Origin: Saururus chinensis
Lineage: Eukaryota; Streptophyta; Magnoliopsida; Piperales; Saururaceae
Length of the DNA stretch: 64,000 nucleotides
Direction: 5' to 3'
NCBI GenBank assembly: GCA_035235625.1
Contig: CP141149.1
Span: 3,319,001 to 3,383,000 of the forward strand
The notes below the pieces were generated by a model that searched no databases, had not been told where the DNA came from, and worked only from the letters and a program-made list of their open reading frames with translations. The translations under genes and the position numbers were made by a program. Below, piece after piece: positions 24,609 through 36,900 of this stretch. Position 1 is the first letter of the stretch, and each line of letters starts with the position of its first letter.

Positions 24609-27600
24609 TTGATCAGATCCACAAAGGAGGTGATCTAGCTTGGGGGAATGAGGTCCCCTAAGTGTTTGAGATGTGCCACAATGAACCAAAACTTTCAAAA
24701 CTTGGCCAGGCAATTTGAGGAGGACGGGGAGGACTTCACCTATTCTTGTGGGTGAATGGTGGTGCCAAACCCCGTTTAGCCTAGCTTCAGTTCCCTCGCT
24801 ATAATAGGGATAATGACCTAGTGGAGTGGCTGCATAATGTGGAGAAGTTTTACCTACCAAGGGAGTGTTTTAAATGATGAGTGCATACACATTGCCACCT
24901 TCCAGATGGATGGCGATGCGTGTTAGTTCTAGAGTTATGAGAAGGAGGTCTGCTTTCTAACATGAGTATCATTTCTCTAGCGAGCTCTTTGTTTAGTTAG
25001 ACCCTAATGAATTCTAAGACTACAATGAGATGCTTTCCACTCTCTGCCATACGACCACTGTATGCACTTACTATTCTAAGTGTATGAAGATTGCTAATTG
25101 GCTGCCATATTTTCTAGTTGTGGTCTTGGTCAAAACACTCAAGAGGGGGCTTAAACAAGAGATTTCAGATTAGATCGTCACTTCCACTACAATTCTATGT
25201 GAGAGATGGTGAGACACTCTAGCATTTAGGAGGAGAAACTAGCTGTCCAGAGTAGGAGAGGGAGGCCTAGGTCCTTCCAATGGCTAACATCCTTCCCCCT
25301 TAGCACCAGGGCTGAGTACCATCCGGGCTAGCCCAAACACCTCTTCTCTAGCCCCTCCAGTTTGCCTCCTCACACTATCCTAGATGGAGGAGCAGCGATC
25401 TAAGGGCCTTTACTTCAAATGTGAGTAGAAGTTCATCCCCGGCCACCGTTGCACCATCCATGGAAGTTTGCTTGTCAAGGAAGTAGAAGAGGATGATCAC
25501 TATGTTGTTTTGGTGGAGCCATTTTCTTATGATTATTTGTACCTATGATTTCTGTGCAGGCTTTCTATGCAGCATTCACACCTCGCACCATGAGTATCCA
25601 AGGTCATCTGAAGTGGCAACAGATGGCCATCTTAATTGATCGTGGCTCCACCCATAACTTCATCAACAATTAAGTAGCACAATTCTTGGGGTGCATGGTC
25701 TCTGATTCCAAAACCTTTTACATATTGATTGGTGACGGTAAACAACTCCAGAGAGCTGGGGTGTGTGCTCAAGTGTCTCTTCTTATCCAAGGTCACACCC
25801 TTGTCACTGACTTGCTCCTTTAGCCCACGAAGGGGGCAAACATGGTTCTTGGCTTGCAGTGGCTCTGGGAGTTGAGGGATGTGATTTGTAACTTTTGAGA
25901 CATGACAATGGATTTTGAGGCATAGGGACAGTGCGTCTGACTCCATGGGTCACTCCTAGGCACCCTTCAGACAGCCCAAGTCGTTGGCTCCTTCAGGTAC
26001 ACACCTCAGGGTTTTTTTGCTGCCGCGTGCCATTGATGACATGATGCTGCCCCCTATTCCTGCTGCTTCACTGTCGATCCTCGACGAGTACAAGGGTATC
26101 TTTGACGAGCCCTTCACACTACCACTGGTCCAACAACATGACCACTGTGTGCTGATCATTCCAGGCACCCCACCAGCCAATGTGTGGCCCTATCAATACT
26201 GTCATGTCTAGAAGACGGAGATTGAACAATTGGTTACAGAGATGCTCGCCTCAGGTGTCATTCAGTCCAGCACAAGTGCTTAGTCCTTGTCGGTCCTCTT
26301 AGTCTAGAAGAAGGACGGCTCCTAAATGTTCTGTGTCAATTATCCAGCCCTCAATGCCACCACAGTGAAAGACAAGTACCTCATTCCAGTGATCAAAGAG
26401 CTTTTGGATGGGTTGACTAGTGCTTGTATCTTTAGTAAGCTAGACCTCCACTCCGGCTACCATCAGATTCACGAGGATGTCCATAAGAGCACCTTCTACA
26501 CACTTGACTGTCATTATGAGTTTCTTAAGATGCCCTTCTAGATGATCAACACCCCCTCCACTTTCCAGAGTCTGGTGAATGATCTATTCCAGCCTCATCC
26601 ATGGGCCATTCTTAGTTTTCTTCAATGACATCTTGGCCTATAGCTCCACATGAGAGGAAAAATTGGCATGCCACAGGTCTGTTTTCACCATACTTTGCAC
26701 TCATTCCTAATTTCTAAAGCATTCCAAATGTTGCTTTGGATGCAAATAGGTGGAGTACTTGGGCCACATTATCTCCAGTGAAGGGGTGTCTAGTAACTAG
26801 GCCAAGGTGGAGGTGCTCTTGTCATGGCCTCATCGAACTACTCCTAAGGCGCTAAGGGTTTCTTGGGGTTGACGGATTACTACTGCTACTTCATCTTGCA
26901 TTATAGCATGATTGACCCCCTCACTACCCTATTGAAAAGGGGGCCTTCTGGTGGCCGTTCGAGGCCTACAGAGGCTTTATGTGGCTTCAACATTACACGG
27001 CGGTGGCCCTAGTTATAGATCTACCTGACTTTACTCAGCTGTTTGTGATCGAGTCAGATGCATTTGATGGATGGTTAGGGGCTATGCTTCTCCAGCATGA
27101 GCGTCGGATAGTATTCTTCAGTAAGACTCTTTTTGACTGATCTCTTCTCATTGTTTCATATGATTGAGAGATATTGGCTGTTGTGTGTGTCATCACTAGG
27201 TGGCAGCCTTATCTCTTGGGCAGGCAGTTCTTGATCTTGACTAACCACAAGCTGCTGAAGTACTTCTTGGATCACTAGGTTTCGACTCCAACACAGTAGT
27301 GGCAGGTGAGTAAGCTCCTTACATATGACTATGAGGTAGTCTACAAGAATGGGAGCGATAACACACTGGTGGATGCCATGTCCCAGCCATTCCGTGACAA
27401 CTCTTGTCTTTCTCTATCATTGCCCACATGTCCTTCCCTCAATGAGGTGCACTAGGTCTATGTGGGTTATTCCATGGCCTAGGATTTGCTGCTCTACCTC
27501 CGGACAGTCCCATCAGGCTTACCACTATTCATTTTGCAACATGACTTGATTATTAAGAGGGGGTGATTTTGGGTGCCCAATGACTCTGCCCTCCATCCAA

Positions 27601-28860
27601 AGATTATCTCTAACTTCCATGACACACCCTTTGCAAGCAATGAGGGGCCCTTTTGGACTTACAAATGGTGAGTTCCAGCTTCATATGGAGGGGAATGAAG
27701 AGGGTGGTCCAACAGTATGTGGATATGTTTGACGCATTCCTACACACCAAGGCGGCCACCACACCGCCTGTTGATCTCCTTCAACCCATGCCCATTCTTA
27801 ATAGGGTGTGGGAGGATGTCTCGATAGACTTCGTAGAGGCACTACCGGCCATCCAAGGCAAGATGGTTATTATGGTCGTGGTGGACAGGCTGTCCAAGTA
27901 TGCCAATTTCTATGCATTAGGACACCATTACACTGCTCACGGAGTTGACGAGCTCTATGTCAAGGAGGTTGCCAAGCTCCATGACATGTCACAACGATTG
28001 CGTCTGACAAGGATCAAGTGTTCACGTCTCTTTTTACACTTCATGGCACTTCCCTCCACATGAGCACGTCTACCACCCTCAGACGGACAACAATACGGAG
28101 GTGGTTAATCACTTCTTACAGTAGTATCTTCTCTCGTTTGTAGGTGACCAGCTCCGCCGGGCGTTACAACCTTGGGCGGAGTGTCATATAACACAGCATA
28201 CCATATAGCTAAAAGTTTAACTCCATTTCAGGTAGTGTATGGTCGCTCACCCAGAACTTCCTAGCCTATGTCAATGGAGGGCCATTGCAAAGGTCAACCA
28301 TCTCCTCAAGAGCCACGATGAGGTTCACCGCAAGCGAAAGGTCATCCTCGCAGCCACTCAGAACTATATGAACCAGGTCTATGACAAGCTCTAATGAGAC
28401 CATGAGTTTCTAGTGGGTGATTGGGTCTATGTCACTGTGCTCCCTCAACGCCAAACATCCCTTTATCAACCTGCTCACTTAAAGCTCCTGCATCACTTCC
28501 ATGGACCCTACTTTATTATAGAATGGTTTGGCCCCGTGGCTTATCAATTGGAGCTCCCTGTGGATGCTTTAGTTCACCCAATCTTCCATGTCTTTCAAAT
28601 TTGAAGTACATCAGCGATCAGTCGGCCTTGACATCTACTCCACCTCCACTACCACCTAAAACCATCTAGCCTACCTTGCCTACCTTGGTTCCTGCAGCCA
28701 TGGTTTATAAATGGTGTGTTCATCATGCTGGTCATTTTATTACGGAGGTTCTTGTGACTTAGCATGTTTGTCCGCTTGAGAAGGCAACATTGGGGTCTGA
28801 AGATGGTTTGCACCTTAGCTTTCCTTTTTGGTCGTCTTGTGGACAAGGTGATAGAAGAGC
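24609..28860 (+). mobile_element. Reina-like Ty3/gypsy remnant, LTRs not found
   Basis: Plus-strand fossil of the same family as the units at 5657-14635. Parts in order: gag (about 24700-25370), zinc knuckle (about 25385-25460), protease (about 25610-25900, LIDRGSTHNFINN), reverse transcriptase (about 25980-26830, [13 protein letters not shown]), RNase H (about 27000-27300), integrase (about 27560-28390, VWEDVSIDFVEALPAIQGKM) and a chromodomain-like tail (about 28400-28860). Neither LTR nor a primer binding site was seen. It is heavily broken, with more interruptions than the minus-strand relatives. Confidence 0.85.
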
Positions 28861-29130
28861 GTGGCAGAGTGTGTGTACTGCTACCGCCTTTATTATTCAG
28901 TGTCGTAGGCCTTGTAGGCATGTAGGTTATGATTCATGTTTAATGTTGATTGCAGATGTAATTAGGGGGATGAATTTATTGTAATTGTATGTTGATTATG
29001 TATGGGGCAATATTAGGAGGGTGCACACCAAGCTCTTGGAGCCACTATTTGTAAGTGGCATGAAGGCCATTTTCCTCAGCTAGATATTCAAATTATTTTC
29101 CCATCTTCTTTTCCTCTTCTTCATCTTAAT
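28861..29130. other. unassigned stretch between two gypsy remnants
   Basis: No frame, LTR tip or repeat recognised. It may be the remains of the missing LTRs of one or both neighbours. Confidence 0.4.
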
Positions 29131-32100
29131 GGGTTAAAGTACAATTATTTTTCGCATTGGAATACATCACATACAAAAATAATAAGTATCACATCCTTTG
29201 CTCTTTGAAGAAATTTTGGTCACTCACCAACAAATAGGTGGGGATAGGCCTTTTTGAACTCAACATATACCTCCTAAGTCATTTCCTCAAAAGTTTGACT
29301 TCTCCATAGAACTTTCACCATAGGTATTTCTTATTCCTTAAGGTTCATATGTTTCAATCTATAATCACCACCGACTCTTCCTTGTAAGTTAAATCGGGTC
29401 AAAGCTCCCCACTTGACATATCAATCACATGTATAGGATAGGGAATATTAGTCGTAATAAAAAATACATGGCAAACATTATGCATATCAGCAAGGTTAGT
29501 AGACAAAACAAGTTCGAAGGTTGTCAATCCTATTCTTTGCAACATTTCAAATGTACCAATATACCTTGGGCTCAATTTGCCTTTTTTTATCAAATCTCGT
29601 TACTCCTTTAGTGGGTGAAACCCTAAAAAATGCATGATCTCCTACTTTGAATTTCCATTCTCTTCTTATCAAATCAAGATATTTCTTTTGTCAGCTTTGA
29701 ACTATGAGAAGGCTTTGTTTGATGTCTTAAATTTTCTCCAGACATTGGCCTATCAATTCCTCTTTACACGGTTGTTTTTCCCCAACTTCATTCTAATTTA
29801 TGAGAGAATGACATTATCGACCATACAATGCCTCAAAAGATGACATCTTAATGCTAAAATGATAACTATTATTGTACAAAAATTCTATGATATTAAAAAT
29901 TCATCAAATATCCTTTCCATTATAGCACTTAAGCACAAATCATGTCTTCCAAAGTTTGAATCATTCATTCGGATTGCCCATCTATTTGTGAATGAAAAGT
30001 TATACTAAATTATAACTTAATTCCAAAAGTATTTTGTATACTACTCCAATATTTAGATGGAAATTTAGGATCACTATTAGATACAATAGACAATGGTGTT
30101 CCCTGTAGCCTTACAACTTCTTGAATGTGTAGCCTAGCCAAGCTCTCAGGAAATTATGTCCTAATTAGTAAGAATTTAGCAAATTTGGTTAATCTTTTCA
30201 TTATTACCCATATGAAGTCATTCTTCTTTTGAGTTTTAGGATATCCGACCACAAAATCCATTTTAACATCTTCCCATTTCAATTATGGAATTTTTAGAAG
30301 ATAAAGAGTTTAGTCTTTCATGTTCCGCTTTCACTTGTTGAAAAGTCACACATTTAGATGCAAAATTCATTCAATTCCACCAAAATCCTACTTCAAATCT
30401 CTCTACATCTTGGTTCCTCCCAAGTGGATGTTATATTGGGAGAGATGAGCAATTGCCAATGATTCTTGCTTTAGCTCCTCATTATTGGGGACCTCTAACC
30501 ATTCCTATACCTTCACAAAATCTTTCAATCCTTCTAAACTTTGAACTTCTTCACTGAGAAGATGTATTTCTAAAAAATTTTGTACTACATGAGACTTAAT
30601 ATTAGAGTTGGCTATTAATGGTTTTCTCAATCAAATATCATTCTTTCAACATAAGGTCTGCCACCACAACTTCCATTTTCCTTCTAAATTAATTTTATTA
30701 GGGTGATAGGAATGGTGAATCATAACATCTTTGACTCATATTCAACTCTTTTGGAGAAGTGACATATTTTATGCTTTGATGATTGGTAAAAACTAGAAAA
30801 GTTACTCCATATAGATAGTATCTCCAAAATTTCAAGGCAAACACTATATCAGCCAATTTAAGATCATGTGTTGATAGTTTTCTCTTATGTGTGCTAGCTG
30901 CCACTAATCATAAGCAACTACTCTTCAATTTTGCATCAATACACATCTAAGTCCTTACTTTGATGTGTCACATTATATTACAAACCTTCTTCTCCTTCCA
31001 ATAACGCCAAGACTGGAGCACTTTTGAGTTATTCCTTTAGTTTTTGAAAAACTTTCTTCACATTCTTCAATCCACTCAATCTTTATATTCTTCTGAGTCA
31101 GCTTAGCCATTCAAAGAGCAATAGATGAGAATCCCTCCATGAACCTTTCGTAATATCCTGCCAATCTCAAAAAACTCCTAACCTTTGTTATGTTCCTTGG
31201 CCTTTCCCAAATCAAAATGGCTTCTACTTTATGAGGTCAACTAACACACCCTCCTTTGAAATAATATGCCCCAAGTAGTTAATGCTTTCAAACATGAATT
31301 GCACTTACTAAGCTTAGCATAAAGTTGGTGTTTGCTAAGTACAACAAGTGTCTCTCTATTATGAATCTTGTGTTCCTCAATTGATGGTGAGTAAATAAGT
31401 ATGTCATCAACAAAAGCAATAACAATCTTAACCAATGAAAATATGTAATTGGGATTCATTAAAACCATAAATATCATCGGGGCATTGATGAGCCCAAAAG
31501 ACATTACCAAAAATTCATAATGATTGTATCTTGTTTGGAAAGAGTTCTTAGATATATCCTCTTGTTTAATCCTTCATTGGTGATGTCCATAGATTAGATA
31601 AATCCAAGGGAACAAATTTGGAGCTTGTAATTGGTCAAACAAATTATCAATACAAGGTAGTGGATATTTGTTTTTTATAGTGACTTGGTTCATCATCGTA
31701 ATGTCATTGCACAACCTTATTAACCATTTTTCTTCTTGAACAACAGAACCGATGTACCCCAAGGTGAGACACTCGGTCTAATAAACTCAAATAATTTACA
31801 GAGTTGAGTCCAGACTACTTAGAAGTCTGCCGAAGACACTCGGGATCCTTTGAAATGGGTAATGTTCTAGGAATTTAATCTATAGTGAAATCTGCTTCTC
31901 TCCTTGTAGGTGGACTTGATAGATCCTCCGGAAAGACATCTAGATATTCTCTTACACTAATATCCCTTCCAACCTACACTTCACTTTATTTACTTCCATC
32001 ACACTAGCCAAAAAATAAATATATCCTTTTGATATTAATATTTGAGCTGTGGTAGAGAAAATAACAAAAGATTTTACTCTTCTAATCATTCCTTAAATTT

Positions 32101-33751
32101 TGATTGTCTTATCCCCCGATACACATAAGTCTATTTTTTTCAAATCAGTAAAAGGGCAATCCATACCCAAGGTAATATCATTATCTACTATTTCATGTAG
32201 AGTGAAGTCAAATAAAATATTTCCTCCAAATTCAAAAAACCCACCTTTCAAATATTCATCCACTAAGATTACTTTTCCATGTAGAGTGAAGTCAACAAAC
32301 AACACATCTAATATACTTTTAGGATGTTGAACATCTTCCACAAATACTTTCGAAAAGAATGAATATGATGTACATGGGTCATAAAAAAATCTAGCTTACT
32401 GATTAAAGATTGAGTCGATACCTTCAAGAAGTACATTCTCCCTTGCATCTTCTATGGTGAAAGTAAAGACTTGCACACTAGCCCTCTTCTTCCCCTCTTC
32501 ACTTGGATTTTCTTGATGTCCATATAGACAATGATGGGCCATGTGTCCAAGTTTCTTGCATGTGTAACATAATTTGATTTCTCCTTTAGAAGTCTTGCCT
32601 AGGTGATTATGTCCACACATCCTGCACTTTCATTCAACCCTCTTTTTTTTTTCGAATGGCACAAGTTCGTCACTAGCAATTCAACATTCTTCATTTTTTT
32701 GAATGGTCGATTGTCATTCCTATTGCCACTCTTTCCCCCTTTTTTTATCCCCACTTACATAGTTTTTATTGTGATCAGTTTTCTTTGCAAGTGCTCGAGA
32801 TCGATTGAATTCCTCCAAAGTAGAAGCTTGAGCCACAGCATCCATGAGGGAAATAGGTCTCGATGCAAATACTTTGTACATAAGTCCCTTCTCAAACCCC
32901 ACACAAAATGTTTCACTTGCTTTTCTTGGGTAGGGATAACATATTGTGCAAATCACTGAAGTTGCACTAACTTGTTTACATATTTAATCATAGAAAATTA
33001 CTTATGCTGGGGATCAAAGAATTCCATCTCTTTACGTCTCCAAATGTGGGAGGAAATTTCTACTTAATGAATGTTTCAAGAAACTCCTCCCTTGTGACCA
33101 CTTCCTTGTCATTGAACATTGAATTCCTTACCATTTTCCACTAGCAAATGCCTCTCTATTCATAACACAGGTGGCCATGCTTACTTTTTTGCTTGGCTTC
33201 ACATACATATCTTCGAATATTTTCTCCAATTCTTCAATCCATTTTTTCACCTCCTCTGGTTCACCTTCTCCATTAAATGATAGAGTCATCTTCTTAAACC
33301 TTTTCAAGGTTGTAGAATTTACGTTATCACTTCCATTCTTCTGCTTCTCCTTAAGGTTATTTATATCCATTTAGGCCTGAAGTAAATTTTGAATAGTCCG
33401 AGTCTGAGCTGGGAGAGTTTGAGTCATATTATGGAACATATTCATTATCTCCGTGGGGGTCAAAATGCAATTTGTTACTCTTGATGATGATGTAGCAGAA
33501 TTATTTAAGTGGTTCCCTTGTTGTACACCCCTAACCAAGATGGGTGTTGCAGCTGTAGTAGCAACAACCTTTGTAGTTGATAGGTCTCCTGCCATGCTTT
33601 GATCGTCACCACCTACCTTACACAATTTATGGTTTTGGGTGTCATTGAATTTTACAAGTTCAAAGGTAGATATTAAGTTGTAACTCATACCCCATCCAAT
33701 CATTTACAAATGTAATACATTACGGTTCTAGACGTAGACGGATTAAACCTT

Positions 33752-33767
33752 GCCTCTTATACAAAGT
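33752..33767 (-). other. Primer-binding-site-like stretch of the Tekay/Del-like remnant
   Basis: It reads ACTTTGTATAAGAGGC in element sense, beside the 5' LTR, and resembles the Met-tRNA binding site TGGTATCAGAGC in an eroded form. Confidence 0.5.
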
Positions 33768-34229
33768 TGTCACACTGCGAGATTTTAAAACTTATTTTTC
33801 ATAAGTCATTCAGTGGAAATGAATTTTTCAAAAACTTTTATCAATCTATGACAAAATATCTCGGGGGTGATCCACTCGTTTTTGAACATACACATATTCT
33901 AACCTGAATAATATAATAAACAAGGTCAAACCATACTACAAGCTTACAATGTCTTGCCTGAGTACATGTAATATGTACATAACATACAACAACCATAAGT
34001 AATTGGCACTCAAATGCCTATGTTCAATTATACATATTAAAAGTGAACTAATAAAGTGTAGAAACCCTACATCTAAGTACAAAGAAGTCATTTGTGATTT
34101 CTAAGCACTACAGTCCCCACCGGTCATTCTTCTTGTGAACTTGCATCACAAAGATGTTCAATATATGAATATGCTCAGTGAGATGGCTAAACAAGTAACA
34201 AAAATATAAAATGCATTCATGTTGTGACA
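33768..34229 (-). repeat. 5' LTR of the Tekay/Del-like remnant
   Basis: 462 bp. On the plus strand it begins TGTCACACTGCG and ends GTTGTGACA. Position beside the primer-site-like stretch and before gag supports the call. No partner LTR lies in the window. Confidence 0.6.
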
Positions 34230-35830
34230 ACCCGGATTTTTGGTACGTTCTTTTTAACCAATAATATGATTTTAATATATGTTCTTGATAGAGTACTGTT
34301 TCGGAGTTGGTACCTAAAGAGTTGTGGCAGAAATCTAAGAGATTATCATAACGGCTTTTGAATCATTTAAAACGGACATTGGAGCCATAAGTATTGATTG
34401 TGGGAAGCGTGCTTCATCGACAGAACCCATGGTAAAACTGTGGTAAAACCTATCCTTTAGTATCCTTGTTTAGAAGGGCTTGTTGATATGAGTCCATTGG
34501 TACCAAGAACGCATAATTCCGATTTATGGTTAAAAAGTTATGTCGGCTTTAAATTTTAAAATGGAAAAGAACAAAAATAATGTTTTGGTCCGCTGACGCA
34601 AGCATTGCATTAGCCGACCTGAGCTGCTACACGGTGTCACGGTGCGACATCATGCAGCTGGACCGCACGAAGTGCAGTCCGCATGTCAGGCCCGTGTGAA
34701 TCAGGCCATCCACTCAACACGCGGGACCCGCATGTTGGGTCCCATGGTGCCACATGAAACCACGCCGCATGTGATGCCAACACGATGCATGTTGGACACA
34801 TGTTGCACATCGAGCAGTTTGTCTCTACTATAAATAATTTTCATTTTTTTTTCACAATTTCCATTCTACCATGTGTTAAAACTTCTGACCCTCCATTCTG
34901 AGTTATTTTAAGTCTAAATCAAGCCGTTCAAAAGGCGTTTTTAGCTAAATTGACTGTGCTGAACATTGTGACAGGGCCAGTTTTTCTATTTGAGTTGTCT
35001 ACAACCATGAATTTTCCACCCAAAATCTAAGGGGGTCTTAAACTCTAGCTTATGTTCTGCTCCTATGGTTGACTTTTTATGCACCATTTTTATTCCGTTA
35101 TGTTATATGTGTGCCATGTTTTACCCACATGAAATTATGTTACGATGTGTGTATGTTCTTGATGATTCTGGGATTAAACCTAGCATTGTCATATTTTGTC
35201 TAAATACCTACCGAGGAATTAATCAGTATTTGGAGCACACACATAGGTGTAGAGTGTCATGGGAAAACTCCTACTTTATGAGCTTCCAGTTGCTACATGA
35301 GCATTAGGAGGAATGCTATTCAGTATCATAGGTCTGGATTTATCATCATCGGACAAACCGTTGTTTTTCTTGAATTATTTCTGAATTCATTTCTAAATTA
35401 TATTCTATTTTAGCAAAAATTATTACCTTAATAAGTATTTATACTTAGCATTAAATTATATTTTAAGGAAACCTACTGAGCATAAAAATACTCACCCACC
35501 TCGAGAGTCTGCAGAAATCAAACCAGAGGTGACGGCTAAGGAATTTTCTACATAATTTCCTTGAATGTTTTAGCAAAATTTTGTAATATTATGACTTTTA
35601 TGTAAAGGCTTGTTGTGCCTATATTTGGTTATCTGACTGCTCTACAAATGATGTACATATGTTATGTCCTAATTTGACTTTATTTTGTTAAAACATGCAT
35701 TATTGTGTTATGTAAAATTTTGGTTGTGCATCAACTCTAAGTTTTTATAAATTATGTTATTTTATGTGGCGCTATTTTGCCTTGATGCATACTGATGACC
35801 ATCACATTCGGTTATGCGTGTGATGTAATA
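34225..35830 (+). repeat. Gypsy LTR-like sequence, probably solo
   Basis: It begins TGTGACAACCCGGATTTTTGG and contains blocks shared with other gypsy LTRs here: ACCAAGAACGCAT near the front, and TACTGAGCATAAAAATACTC with CTGCAG near 35474-35513. It ends near GTGTGATGTAATA. No coding sequence. The right limit and any target duplication are uncertain because the left tip overlaps the neighbouring LTR. Confidence 0.5.
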
Positions 35831-36430
35831 CATACCGAGCGGAATAATAATTATATGTATTATGTCATATATTATTTAATGATAGTTGACACACATGTAC
35901 CAAAGGAGATATCTTGTACATGCAAACTCAAGATGCAAACAACTAAAACACACATCCCAACAATGAACAACAACGAAATAATAAAGAAACTCCAAATTTT
36001 TATAGGTAAACATCAGCAAACTAACAATTCAAACAGTATGTGACTTTAGTTACCATATGCCAAGGTGTGAGACTCCTATATGGTGCCTTTAAGTTTCTAA
36101 TTACTAAGTAGAAGTTGAAAAATGAGGAAAGTGTGTTTAAATAATCATCATCAATGAAATGTCATAAAACTTAATTTTCTTTTACATATGTTAGTTTAGA
36201 AGTTATTCTTTTAACTTAAAATGTAGCTAATCAAAAGGAGTAGATTTTTCTCTCATTTCAAAGTGTTTTGTATGATAATTAAGAAATTGCAAAGTTATGG
36301 GTTGTGATCTCTTGCTCTCATGACAACAAGGTAAATAGATGCATTACTTTCTTCTAGGTCGAAATGCAAAATAAAACCACAAAACACAATTGAACAAAAA
36401 AAAATTGAAAATCCACACCCCCACTCCCCT
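35831..36430. other. unassigned AT-rich stretch
   Basis: A frame at 35795-36043 has no recognisable domain and biased AT-rich codons. Nothing else was recognised. Confidence 0.4.
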
Positions 36431-36900
36431 ATTTATTGGCTCAAAGTCGTGAGCCTCGTCAATGCACTGGTCTCATAGTGTGTTGCTTCAACTCACTGCA
36501 CCACATGATGCAGATTGACGCAGCTGCATGTTTGTGTGATTATTTTATTATTTTTTTCTTTTTATAAACACTCAAAATTTTAAAATGCCTTAACTTTTTT
36601 CCCCGAGGTCCAATTTGGACGTTCTTCGTACCGTTGAATTTGTGTTGATCAGCTTAAATCAGTCCCCTAATGGGTAGGTTTTCCTTTGCTTTTTAAGTGA
36701 GTCTTGCCTATGTGACAAACCCTTCAAGGTCATACTCATGACCCCGATATCATTTTTTTGCGATTCAACTCATTGCACTTGTTTTAAGAGCTCTTCCATA
36801 ACTCCAAGGAAGCTCATTAAGTAAAAACTTCTAAACAAATAAAAAAAATTAAAATATTTATTAAATCAAGAAAATATTCTCAAAAGTTCAGAGTCATTAC
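36431..36900 (-). repeat. Fragment of a LARD-type LTR
   Basis: It resembles the right third of the LTR at 15202-17323: a Pu/Py run, then a CCCCGAGGTCCAATTTGGACG-type block, a TTCTTCGTACCGTTG block and a CTCATTG...CTTGT block in the same order. It ends where the 3.4 kb Tekay-like LTR begins. Confidence 0.5.

Larger units (their letters stand above)
29131..34229 (-). mobile_element. Tekay/Del-like Ty3/gypsy remnant, 3' LTR missing
   Basis: Minus-strand fossil. Element order: 5' LTR (34229-33768), gag (about 33710-32700, LSFNGEGEPEEVKKWIEELE), zinc knuckle (about 32590-32520, CYTCKKLGHMAHHC), protease (about 32400-32090), reverse transcriptase (about 31770-31240, FVDDILIYS), RNase H (about 30910-30690, YYLYGVTFLVFTNHQSIKYV) and integrase to the chromodomain end (about 30500-29390). 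The wording of the RNase H and of the integrase end fits the Tekay/Del chromoviruses. Many interruptions. The 3' LTR expected near 29130 is absent. Confidence 0.8.

Noticed and set aside
32603-32959. 118-codon plus-strand frame
   Set aside because: Antisense to the gag and zinc-knuckle region of the Tekay/Del-like remnant.
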